Notes under the pieces: model-generated
Seen by the model: the letters and a program-made list of their open reading frames with translations, nothing else
The model's database searches: none
Told to the model about the DNA's origin: nothing
Shown: positions 1 to 10,558 of the stretch, piece after piece
Position numbering within the stretch: the first letter of the stretch is position 1
How the letters are laid out: every line of letters starts with the position of its first letter
Source of the DNA: Pseudodesulfovibrio aespoeensis Aspo-2
GTDB taxonomy: Bacteria; Desulfobacterota; Desulfovibrionia; Desulfovibrionales; Desulfovibrionaceae
NCBI RefSeq assembly: GCF_000176915.2
Contig: NC_014844.1
Location: 1,550,001-1,614,000 of the forward strand
Direction: 5' to 3'
DNA: 64,000 nt
Made by a program: the position numbers and the translations under genes

Positions 1-30
1 ATGCCGGACGCGTTTTGCGCCCGGCGCGGA

Positions 31-63
31 AACAAAAGGCGCCCGCAGTTTCCTGCGGACGCC
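31..63 (-). terminator. Rho-independent terminator of the PFOR gene
   Basis: Read on the minus strand, this is an 11-bp GC-rich stem (one T-G pair) closed by a GAAA tetraloop at 38-63. It is followed by a T-rich tract, TTTTGTTT. It lies about 25 bases past the PFOR stop codon, where an intrinsic terminator is expected. Confidence 0.9.
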
Positions 64-87
64 TCGATTGTCTGTTTGGGCCGTGTG

Positions 88-3795
<3,708 letters not shown>

Positions 3796-3890
3796 TCCGT
3801 CTCGGCCCCCTGGACGCCGTGACTGTTTCATTCCTTGCCAACAGGCCGTATTTGCGATCAAACTGCACCATCCTTTCCGCAAAGACGACG

Positions 3891-6089
3891 ATGCCCATGG
3901 CCGAAAGCACGCATACCCGGCGCAGCAGCCCCCTGACCGCAGTTCTGGCGAGCGGATTTCTCGCCGCGCTCGGCGTCGGGCTGTTCTCCTTCACCCTGCC
4001 CCTGGTCAGCCTGGACGAGCGGGTGGGTGGGGCGTGGCTGGGCAGCGGGTTTGCCGGGTTCTTTCTTGTCCGGCTGCTGATCGCGCCCCTGGCCGGGTGG
4101 TGGGCCGACCGGGTCGGCGCGCGCCTGCCCCTGCTGCTCGCCTCGGCCCTTGGGGCGTGCGCCCCGCTGGCCCATTTCATCCATCCCGGCCTTGGCACCC
4201 TCTACGGTGTCCAGTTCATCCTCGGCATGGTTTCCGGGCTCTTCAGGCCCGTGGGCATGGCCGCCCTTGGCGGCACCGTGAACCGTGAGCGGCTCTCCCA
4301 TTGGTTCGCCGTGCACGCGCTGCTGTTCAACGTGGCCATGTTCATTGGCCCGCTGGCCGGGGGCGCGCTCTACCTGGGCAGGCGCATGGAGCCTGTCCTG
4401 CTCGGCCTTGGCGCCTGTATGCTCCTGGCCTTTCTCGTCGTGCTCCTGTTCCTGCCGGGCAAGGCCGGGGCGGGGACCGTGGCCGAGGCGGCGGCCAGCC
4501 CCGGTCCGCGACCCAGTCTGCGCCCGAGTCTGGCCGACTGGCTGGGCGTACTCCTGGCCGTGGCTGGCAGGACGCTCGGCGTCGGTCTGGTTGCGACCTT
4601 CTATCCCATCTATCTTTCCGCGATTCTGGGGCGCAACGGTCTGGCGGTGGGCCTGCTCTTTTCCATCCCCAGCCTGGCCGTCTGCCTGGGACTGCCCGTG
4701 GCCGTCCGGGTCTTTCGCGATGTTCCCCATGGCGTGCTCACGGTCTGGGGCATGTCGGTCAGCGCGGCAGCCCTGTTCGCCATCGGGGCCAGTTCCGAAC
4801 CGTGGCAGCTGGCGGTGTTTGGCGCGGCCATGGGGCTTGGCACTGCCGTGTCCGTGCCCGCGTCCATGTCCCTGGCATCGAGCCTGTCCCCCAGGCAGGG
4901 GCAGGTGTTTGGCGCGGCCCACGTGGCTTCGGGCGTGGGGTTTGTGCTCGGCCCGCTGCTCGGCGGGGTGGTGGTGCAGCAGACCCATCAGGTGGGGATG
5001 GTCTTTCAGATGGCGGCGGTCATCGGCGGGCTGTGCTGCACGCCGCTGCTGGCCCGCATGCTCATGGAAAGACTGCATTACGGGCGTGCGGTGGCTCTGT
5101 CGGTTGCCGGGCTGTGCGCCCTACTGCTGGCAGGCGCTGGCGGGGTGATGGTCGATGCGCAGATGCGGGCTGCCGGCCCGTCGCAATCGGGCCTCTACCG
5201 GCACACGGATGTGGCCATGGGCACGGTGGTCAACCTGACGCTGGCCACGGACAGTCGCAAGGCGGCGGACGATGCCGCCCGGCGGTGCATCGGCCTGATG
5301 CGCGAGTTGCAGGCGGACTATGACCATCGCAACCCGACGGGCTCGGTGGGCCGGATCAACCGGGCGGCGGGCAAGGGGTGGGTCGAGCCAACCCCGCGTG
5401 CCCATGCCCTCATCCGCCGGGCCGTGGAGCATGGCCGGGTCAGCAACGGGGTGTTTGATCCCACCATCGGAGCGCTGACCACCTCGCCCATGTACTATAT
5501 GATGGACGAGTCCCTGGCCCGGTCCATGAAAGGGCTGGTGGACTATCGGCTCGTGAATTTCGAGGAGGGGACAGGTCGGGTCCGGCTGGAGCGCCAGGGC
5601 ATGGCCCTTGACCTGGGCGGCATTGCCAAGGGGACGATCATCGATGCCGCTGTCAGGCTGCTGCGCACACTGGGCGTCGAGGCGGGCATTGTCGAGGCGG
5701 GCGGCGATTTCTACGCCTTTGGCGACCGCGACTGGAGCGTGGGCATCCGCCATCCCCGCGCGGACACGGTCCACCGGACGGTCACGGTGCGCGAAAGGGC
5801 GGTCTGCGGCTCCGGCGACTATCAGCAGTTCGTCATGCTGGAGCGCGATGGCCGGACCACGCTCAAGCACCACATCATCGACCCGGCGGACATGGAGCCA
5901 GCCCAATCCTCCACCGGGGTGACGGTCATCGCCCTGAGCGCGGAGCTGGCCGACGCCCTGGCCACCACCCTGTTCATCATGGGGCCGGACCAGGGCGCGC
6001 GCTTCGTGCGTGCGCAGTATCCCGGCGCGTCGGCCCTGTGGTTCGGCCCGGACCTCACAGTGACCGAGATGGCGGGATTCCCCGAATAA
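3891..6089 (+). CDS. MFS transporter fused to a periplasmic ApbE-type FAD:protein FMN transferase
   Basis: The protein has two parts. Residues 1 to about 400 form a major-facilitator carrier of about 12 hydrophobic segments, with a typical loop GWWADRVGAR after the second segment. One further hydrophobic segment (about 403-425) follows, and then a complete ApbE domain to residue 732. ApbE hallmarks are DVAMGTVVNLTL near 438, DLGGIAKG near 573 and the Mg-binding stretch DALATTLFIMG near 687. ApbE proteins attach FMN to threonine residues of exported flavoproteins such as Nqr/Rnf subunits and normally sit in the periplasm as lipoproteins. Here the extra helix would turn the domain outwards and anchor it to the transporter. 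The ATG at 3891 is preferred; another ATG lies at 3897 and a GTG at 3789, none with a strong ribosome site. The transported substrate cannot be read from sequence. Continuity of the fusion is certain; coupling of the two activities is inferred. Confidence 0.85.
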   Translation: MPMAESTHTRRSSPLTAVLASGFLAALGVGLFSFTLPLVSLDERVGGAWLGSGFAGFFLVRLLIAPLAGWWADRVGARLPLLLASALGACAPLAHFIHPGLGTLYGVQFILGMVSGLFRPVGMAALGGTVNRERLSHWFAVHALLFNVAMFIGPLAGGALYLGRRMEPVLLGLGACMLLAFLVVLLFLPGKAGAGTVAEAAASPGPRPSLRPSLADWLGVLLAVAGRTLGVGLVATFYPIYLSAILGRNGLAVGLLFSIPSLAVCLGLPVAVRVFRDVPHGVLTVWGMSVSAAALFAIGASSEPWQLAVFGAAMGLGTAVSVPASMSLASSLSPRQGQVFGAAHVASGVGFVLGPLLGGVVVQQTHQVGMVFQMAAVIGGLCCTPLLARMLMERLHYGRAVALSVAGLCALLLAGAGGVMVDAQMRAAGPSQSGLYRHTDVAMGTVVNLTLATDSRKAADDAARRCIGLMRELQADYDHRNPTGSVGRINRAAGKGWVEPTPRAHALIRRAVEHGRVSNGVFDPTIGALTTSPMYYMMDESLARSMKGLVDYRLVNFEEGTGRVRLERQGMALDLGGIAKGTIIDAAVRLLRTLGVEAGIVEAGGDFYAFGDRDWSVGIRHPRADTVHRTVTVRERAVCGSGDYQQFVMLERDGRTTLKHHIIDPADMEPAQSSTGVTVIALSAELADALATTLFIMGPDQGARFVRAQYPGASALWFGPDLTVTEMAGFPE

Positions 6090-6137
6090 CCAAGCGCCTC
6101 GGTTTGGACTATCTTCATCCCCTGTCAACCTTCCCTT

Positions 6138-6586
6138 TTGCCCTTGCAAGACCCCTTTTTCGCCTACCGCAACGGCCAACGCACGCCCCATGCCATGCAA
6201 CGCGACGACGGGCAAGGCTTCACCCTGCACTGTGACCAGATCGGCTCCCTGCGCGCTGTTGCCGACCAGGGCGGCAACGTGATACAGGAAACCCGGTACG
6301 ATCCCTTTGGTGGCATCATCGAGTCCACCAACCGGGCCCTGCGCATCCCCCTCGGCTTCGCAGGCGGCCTGCACGACCGGGATCTCGGCTTCGTCCGTTT
6401 CGGCTGGCGGGCCAAATCCGTAGGTTCGCGGATTTGGGCGTTGCGGTCTTCCGCAACGCCCCGAAAGGGTGAGGGCCAGGGACGGCCCGAATCACTGGTC
6501 GCTGGACCGCCCCGACCCTTTGGGCGATGCGGACTGGTATTGGTGTTGCCTTAAATGACCCCGTGAACGGGGTTGTCCCGCTGAGT
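6138..6586 (+). pseudogene. 3' remnant of an Rhs/YD-repeat gene (frameshifted)
   Basis: The open stretch from 6138 encodes CDQIGSLRAVADQGGNV, then YDPFGG and LGFAGGLHDRDLGFVRFGWR, which is the Rhs-associated core that precedes the variable toxin tip in Rhs proteins. After FGWR the frame runs into a hairpin-rich insert (6411 to about 6490). Rhs-like residues reappear in another frame as PDPLGDADWYW (about 6500-6550) and then in a third as NDPVNGVVPL (about 6554-6586). A normal core would read these continuously as a GRF-x-DP-LGD--YCxDDPVN-type ending. The start of the rhs gene is absent: the preceding gene ends at 6089. It is therefore a 5'-truncated, frameshifted relic that marks the left edge of a low-GC island. 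Confidence 0.75.
6412..6460. repeat. Tandem hairpins inserted in the rhs remnant (REP/BIME-like)
   Basis: Two perfect palindromes stand back to back. CCAAATCCG and CGGATTTGG (9-bp arms, 8-base loop) occupy 6412-6437. GGCGTTGCGG and CCGCAACGCC (10-bp arms, TCTT loop) occupy 6437-6460. The pair interrupts the Rhs core exactly where the conserved residues stop. No second copy was seen in the window, so the label repeat rests on architecture only. Confidence 0.5.
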
Positions 6587-6601
6587 TTTTGGTCGGATAA
6601 T
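6573..6601 (+). promoter_or_regulatory. Sigma-70-type promoter for the 6642 gene
   Basis: A -35 TTGTCC (6573-6578) and a -10 GATAAT (6596-6601) are separated by exactly 17 bases. Predicted transcription starts near 6608, about 34 bases before the ATG at 6642. The promoter lies in the dead 3' end of the rhs remnant. Confidence 0.55.
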
Positions 6602-6641
6602 TGGTGTTTTTTCCGGTTTAGGCATAACTTGTGGAGCAGGT

Positions 6642-6971
6642 ATGGATGTACTTGAAAGCCTAGTCCCTTGGGGAGTAATGATTGTTTTCCTCATGTTTCT
6701 TTTTGGTCTTTGTAAGACGTATGAAAAAGCTGGCTATGAAGCATATGATATGTTTTTACCATTTAGATACATGGATTTATCTGGATTGCCAAAGATTGCA
6801 TTTTTGGTATTGTTGTTGCCATTCATAAATATTATTTTTTTTATTTATGTGTCGTATAAAGTTGGTATTCGCTTCGGCATGAGTAATAGAATGTCAGCTC
6901 TTCTGTCTATGCTTCCATTCATTCTATTCTTAATAACTGGTTTTTCAAAAAAATACCAATATATGGCGTAA
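6642..6971 (+). CDS. Small inner-membrane protein of unknown function (low-GC island)
   Basis: The 109-residue protein has three hydrophobic segments, at about 8-24, 52-73 and 86-101. The first loop carries the pattern YEKAGYEAYDMFLPFRYMDL. Small multi-pass proteins of the DUF5684 type (KAGkpgW---IPiYN, then FG) show a similar layout, but the match is only suggestive. The ribosome site GGAGCAGG precedes the ATG. Base composition is far more AT-rich than the flanking chromosome. Its position just downstream of an Rhs core is where orphan immunity genes are found, so an immunity role is possible but unproven. Confidence 0.7.
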   Translation: MDVLESLVPWGVMIVFLMFLFGLCKTYEKAGYEAYDMFLPFRYMDLSGLPKIAFLVLLLPFINIIFFIYVSYKVGIRFGMSNRMSALLSMLPFILFLITGFSKKYQYMA

Positions 6972-7117
6972 GAGAAGAGTATGATGCTTTTTAAATATGA
7001 TAAGTCTACAGAGGCTGATAGGCGCAGGAATCGTTTTCGTACCTGTTTTCGCTTAGTATGGTGTTATCACTGGTGCGGTGGTTTTGGAATTTGTTGAGTG
7101 GGTAGGGGAGGGGAGAA

Positions 7118-7867
7118 GTGAAAGTTGTAAGGCAAAAGAATTTACTTATGGACCAATCCAGGGGTTTCTTGAAAGTATTTTCTGTATCAATTTTTTTGGT
7201 AGCGTTTTGCAGCGTTTCAATTGCTCGCAGTGATATAGATGTTAATCTTTTTTTGAACGACGCATTTAAGTATAGCCGCATAGTCTCAAAATGGGAAACC
7301 GGAATAAGGTATGGGGTGATTGGTTTGAATGATTCTGAGCTAAGGATTTTTGGTGAAGTTTGTTCTGATTTTGCCAAGGCTGCCGATGTCTCAATTGGCA
7401 AAGAAGAGATTGATGTAAATGCACTTTTTGTATTTTCGTCAGATATTAAGAAGGATTTGGCCAGAAACAACATTTACTTACTATTTCGACAAGATAATGA
7501 ACTCTACGAAAGCTATCTTGATAGAATCGGCAGTCATTTGTCAAATGATATCATCGCAAAAGCGGTAATTGAGAAAAGCTCAATAATCAATTTTTCCGTA
7601 GTTGTTGATAAAAATCTTATTCCAGAAAATATTTACGGGCACTACTCAAAACTTGTTATGATGATGCTATTCGGTGTATTAAACCAAAGTGGTGTCGTAT
7701 CAAGCTCTGCATTGAATTATGATGTTACAAATTATTCCAGTGTTTCTGATTTTGATAAAAAATTTGTTGGTATTTATTATGGCAGTGACATTAAGCATGG
7801 GATGAGTGTTCAAAATGCGATTGAAGTAATTCGTAAGAACTTTTCTCAAAGCGGAAATGTGAGATAA
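7118..7867 (+). CDS. Secreted or periplasmic protein, DUF2927-like, in the low-GC island
   Basis: The gene starts at a GTG just after a strong GGGGAGGGGA ribosome site; an ATG at codon 11 is the alternative. A hydrophobic segment at about 17-36 (FLKVFSVSIFLVAFCSVSIA) looks like a signal peptide. The body starts around KWETGIRYGVIG. It ends with ALNYDVTNYSSVSDFDKKF and then YYGSDIKHGMSVQNAI, resembling the C-terminal half of DUF2927 proteins (a DxxxLxxLYDxxLKxGM-type ending, some annotated as zinc-dependent). The usual metal-binding HExxH is not visible, so activity is doubtful. Strongly AT-rich codon use indicates horizontal acquisition. No function is assigned. Confidence 0.7.
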   Translation: MKVVRQKNLLMDQSRGFLKVFSVSIFLVAFCSVSIARSDIDVNLFLNDAFKYSRIVSKWETGIRYGVIGLNDSELRIFGEVCSDFAKAADVSIGKEEIDVNALFVFSSDIKKDLARNNIYLLFRQDNELYESYLDRIGSHLSNDIIAKAVIEKSSIINFSVVVDKNLIPENIYGHYSKLVMMMLFGVLNQSGVVSSSALNYDVTNYSSVSDFDKKFVGIYYGSDIKHGMSVQNAIEVIRKNFSQSGNVR

Positions 7868-8010
7868 AAACAAAGACAGTTGGTCCACGCATTCTATGTT
7901 CTATCCTGTTCGTTGCATTGGCTACTCAATTGACGATGGTGCCAAGGAAATTCCGTGTGCCGGTTTGCGCATTGTTTGTGCGTGTCGCCACTTGTCTTCG
8001 AGCCACCCAC

Positions 8011-9393
8011 CTACTTCTCCACAGCGTACCCGGCGCGGTCCCAGGCGGTGAAGCCGCCGGCCAGGGCTCGGACGTCCCAGAAGCCGTGGCGCTGGAGGTA
8101 GGAGGCCGCGATGTTGGAGCGGTAGCCCGAGGCGCAGTAGAGGATGTGGTGCTCGTCCTCGTTCAGGTCGAAACGCCCCGCAAGGATGTCGCTTAAGGGA
8201 ACGTGCCGCGCGCCGGGGATCCGGCCCTGGGCCAGTTCGCCGGGGGTGCGCACGTCCACGAGGCTCAGGGGTTTGCCCTGCTCCAGTTGGCTCTGGACCT
8301 CCTGGGCCGAGTCGATGGACAGCCTGTCCACCGGGCGGCCACTGTAGACCCATGCTGAAATCCCGCCCTTGAGGTAGCCGTGGATGGTGTCGTAGCCTAT
8401 GCGGTGCAGCTCGGTGCGCATCCGCTCGTAGTCGTCGCTCGAATCCACCACCAGCAGCAGGTCCGCCTCGGGCTCGACCACCATGCCCACCCAGTTGGCC
8501 AGGGATGGCTCGAACCCGATGTTGAGCGAGCCGGGGATGTGGTATCCGGCAAAGGAGGCGGTGTTGCGCACGTCGATGACCACGGCCCCGGCGAGCATCT
8601 TCTGCTCGAAGCGGTCCGGCTCCATGGCCAGATCGATGGGGCAGCGCTCCAGCAGGGTGGCCCCGGCGGCGTTGGTGGCGATGATGTGGCTGAAGCTCTT
8701 GGGTCGCGCAGGAAAGCTCTGGCTCATGGCCAGGCGGAAGGACTCGAAGTTGTCAAAGGTGAGCATGGGGTTGTGCCGCCGCTCAAAGCCGAGGGTGGAG
8801 TTGGGCTTGGAACTCATGCCGCGCCCGCACAGGGAGCCAGCCCCGTGGGCCGGGAAGACCTCCAGGTGGTCCGGATACTTGGCCAGCTTGACGTAGAGCG
8901 AGTTGTAGAGGTTGGAGACCTGCTCGTCGAGCCTGGCCCCGCCCACAAGGTCGGGCCTGCCGATGTCGCCCACAAACAGGACATCGCCGGTGAGGATGAG
9001 CCACGGCTCCTCGCCCCGGCTGAAATCGGTCACCAGCAGGGACAGGGCGTCGGGCGTGTGGCCCGGCGTGTGCAGCACCTCAAGCCCTGCGTTGCCGATC
9101 GTGAGCTTGCGGCCTTCCTTGAGGGGGGTGAATTTGAACCTGACCGGCGAGGTCTCGAACATCATGATCTCGCAGCCGGTGAGCGATTTCAGCTCATGGG
9201 CGCCGGAAACATGATCCGCATGGACATGGGTGTCGATGACACCGGTGATGCGCATGCCCTCCTCGCGGGAGATGTCCAGGTAGTCCTGCACATCCCGTTT
9301 GGGGTCCACCACGACCATCTCTCGCGCTGCCGGGCAACCGATGACATAGGAGAAGCACCCAAGGCCAGGGGTGAGTATCTGTTTGAAATACAT
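8011..9393 (-). CDS. Metallo-beta-lactamase fold hydrolase with two rhodanese domains (persulfide dioxygenase/sulfurtransferase-like)
   Basis: The 460-residue cytoplasmic protein begins with a glyoxalase-II-like beta-lactamase domain (1 to about 245). It carries the metal motif THVHADHVSGAHEL (H56, H58, D60, H61) and downstream HTPGHTPD and FPAHGAGSLCG, as in ETHE1-type persulfide dioxygenases. Two rhodanese domains follow (about 265-350 and 365-458). The second has an active-site loop YCASGYRS with catalytic Cys near residue 418. The first has VVDSSDDY at that place and no cysteine, so it is probably structural. In a sulfide-rich organism a role in persulfide or sulfane-sulfur handling is likely; in strict anaerobes an oxygen-dependent dioxygenase activity is uncertain. 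It has its own promoter and no operon partner. Confidence 0.9.
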   Translation of the reverse strand: MYFKQILTPGLGCFSYVIGCPAAREMVVVDPKRDVQDYLDISREEGMRITGVIDTHVHADHVSGAHELKSLTGCEIMMFETSPVRFKFTPLKEGRKLTIGNAGLEVLHTPGHTPDALSLLVTDFSRGEEPWLILTGDVLFVGDIGRPDLVGGARLDEQVSNLYNSLYVKLAKYPDHLEVFPAHGAGSLCGRGMSSKPNSTLGFERRHNPMLTFDNFESFRLAMSQSFPARPKSFSHIIATNAAGATLLERCPIDLAMEPDRFEQKMLAGAVVIDVRNTASFAGYHIPGSLNIGFEPSLANWVGMVVEPEADLLLVVDSSDDYERMRTELHRIGYDTIHGYLKGGISAWVYSGRPVDRLSIDSAQEVQSQLEQGKPLSLVDVRTPGELAQGRIPGARHVPLSDILAGRFDLNEDEHHILYCASGYRSNIAASYLQRHGFWDVRALAGGFTAWDRAGYAVEK

Positions 9394-9431
9394 GGTGGCT
9401 CCTTGTGGTAGAAATAACTACTTTCACAAAT

Positions 9432-9460
9432 AGTGTAGGCACAAAGAGTGGGTTGCGCAA
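9432..9460 (-). promoter_or_regulatory. Promoter of the beta-lactamase/rhodanese gene
   Basis: On the minus strand TTGCGC (9455-9460) and TACACT (9432-9437) are 17 bases apart, and the predicted start is about 35 bases before the ATG at 9393. An imperfect inverted repeat (TTGTGGTAG with CTACtttCACAA, 9403-9429) covers the start region and could bind a repressor. Confidence 0.5.
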
Positions 9461-9485
9461 CTCCTTGGCGCAAAAAAAGTTTGAG

Positions 9486-10526
9486 CTATTCGAGTTGCGC
9501 CGACCGGTCGCGCATCCGTTTGGCCAGATCGTCCAGGGCATCGGCAGCCTCGGCAAAGGCGGCGGTCCGCTTGTCCGGGTCGGTGAGTACGCGGCGGTAC
9601 GACCACTGGGCCAGATAGAAGAGGTCGGAGTCGGGGCAGCCAGGGCAGGCGTCGCGCATGCGGGTGATGATGGACTCCCTGACCTGTTCGCGCTGGAGGA
9701 TGGCCTGCTTGAGGCGCTGGCCGGTCTCGGCTGTGTCGCGGCCCGTGTCGATGGACTGCTGCAATTGCAGATTGGCCCGCTCCACGGCCTTGGCCGCGCC
9801 GAGATATTTGCCCGCCAGTTCGGTGATGGCCGGGTCGGTGTTGACGGCTCTGAGCGCGCTGGCCGTCTGCTCCGTCCGCTGGGCCACGAGGCGCAGCATG
9901 ATAGCTGTCTCGGCCTTGGTCAGGGTGCGTTCCTCGATCGTATCGCCCACCGTATAGGTGCGTTCGTCCAGGGTGGCAGAGTCCACGAGGTGGGCCATGA
10001 GGACCGGCGCGTACAGCTCGTGCAGCATCCTGATCATGCCCGGCGTGAACACGTAGTCGAGGACAGCCCGGCGCGATGCGCCCAGGTCGTCGCCGGACAC
10101 GGAAAAGCCCGACAGCTCCTGGCCGAAGAGGAGGTTGAGGGATTTGATGGTGATGGTCGTGGCCGGTGCGCCCCGGCTGCCCACGGGCTGGAATCCGGCC
10201 AGCAGGGAGTCGGTCAGGGTCTCGACAAAGGTCAGGGTGACGGTCCCGTCCTCGCGGATTTCAATGGCCTGTCTGGGCATGTCCGGTGCCGGTTCCTCCG
10301 CAGGAGTGGCGTTGCGCGCCATGGCGTCTATGGCCGAATAGTCGGGTGTCGGGCTTTGGCCCGTGTTGACCCAGGCCGGGGCAGTGGCGTTTTTGTCCGA
10401 AGGGGTCGCGACCTCCTGGCGGACAGCCGGTCCCTCGGATGCGGACCGGGACAGGATGAGATAGGCTCCGGCGGCCAAGGCCACGGCGCAGCCGAACAAT
10501 ATGGCGGCTTTCTGGCGTTGATGCAA
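9486..10526 (-). CDS. Membrane-anchored periplasmic protein of unknown function
   Basis: The start is a TTG at 10526, chosen because a perfect AGGAGG lies six bases upstream and no ATG is available nearby. Residues 7-25 form a single N-terminal hydrophobic anchor or signal. A Pro/Ala/Thr-rich linker follows to about 80, and then a mostly helical domain. Near the C-terminus sits a cysteine pair in DACPGCPDSDLFYLAQWSYRR, suggestive of a disulfide or metal site. I recognise no family. It ends a two-gene minus-strand unit with the Na/Pi-type transporter 32 bases upstream. Confidence 0.75.
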   Translation of the reverse strand: MHQRQKAAILFGCAVALAAGAYLILSRSASEGPAVRQEVATPSDKNATAPAWVNTGQSPTPDYSAIDAMARNATPAEEPAPDMPRQAIEIREDGTVTLTFVETLTDSLLAGFQPVGSRGAPATTITIKSLNLLFGQELSGFSVSGDDLGASRRAVLDYVFTPGMIRMLHELYAPVLMAHLVDSATLDERTYTVGDTIEERTLTKAETAIMLRLVAQRTEQTASALRAVNTDPAITELAGKYLGAAKAVERANLQLQQSIDTGRDTAETGQRLKQAILQREQVRESIITRMRDACPGCPDSDLFYLAQWSYRRVLTDPDKRTAAFAEAADALDDLAKRMRDRSAQLE

Positions 10527-10558
10527 TGTGGGCCTCCTTTTGCTGCCAGGCTAGCAGC

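Noticed and set aside
6981-7097. 38-codon frame starting MMLFKYDKSTEAD, between the two island genes
   Set aside because: It has a purine-rich AGAAGAG ahead of the ATG, but it is short, rich in Cys/Arg/Trp and without a membrane or domain pattern. It could be real, but support is too thin.
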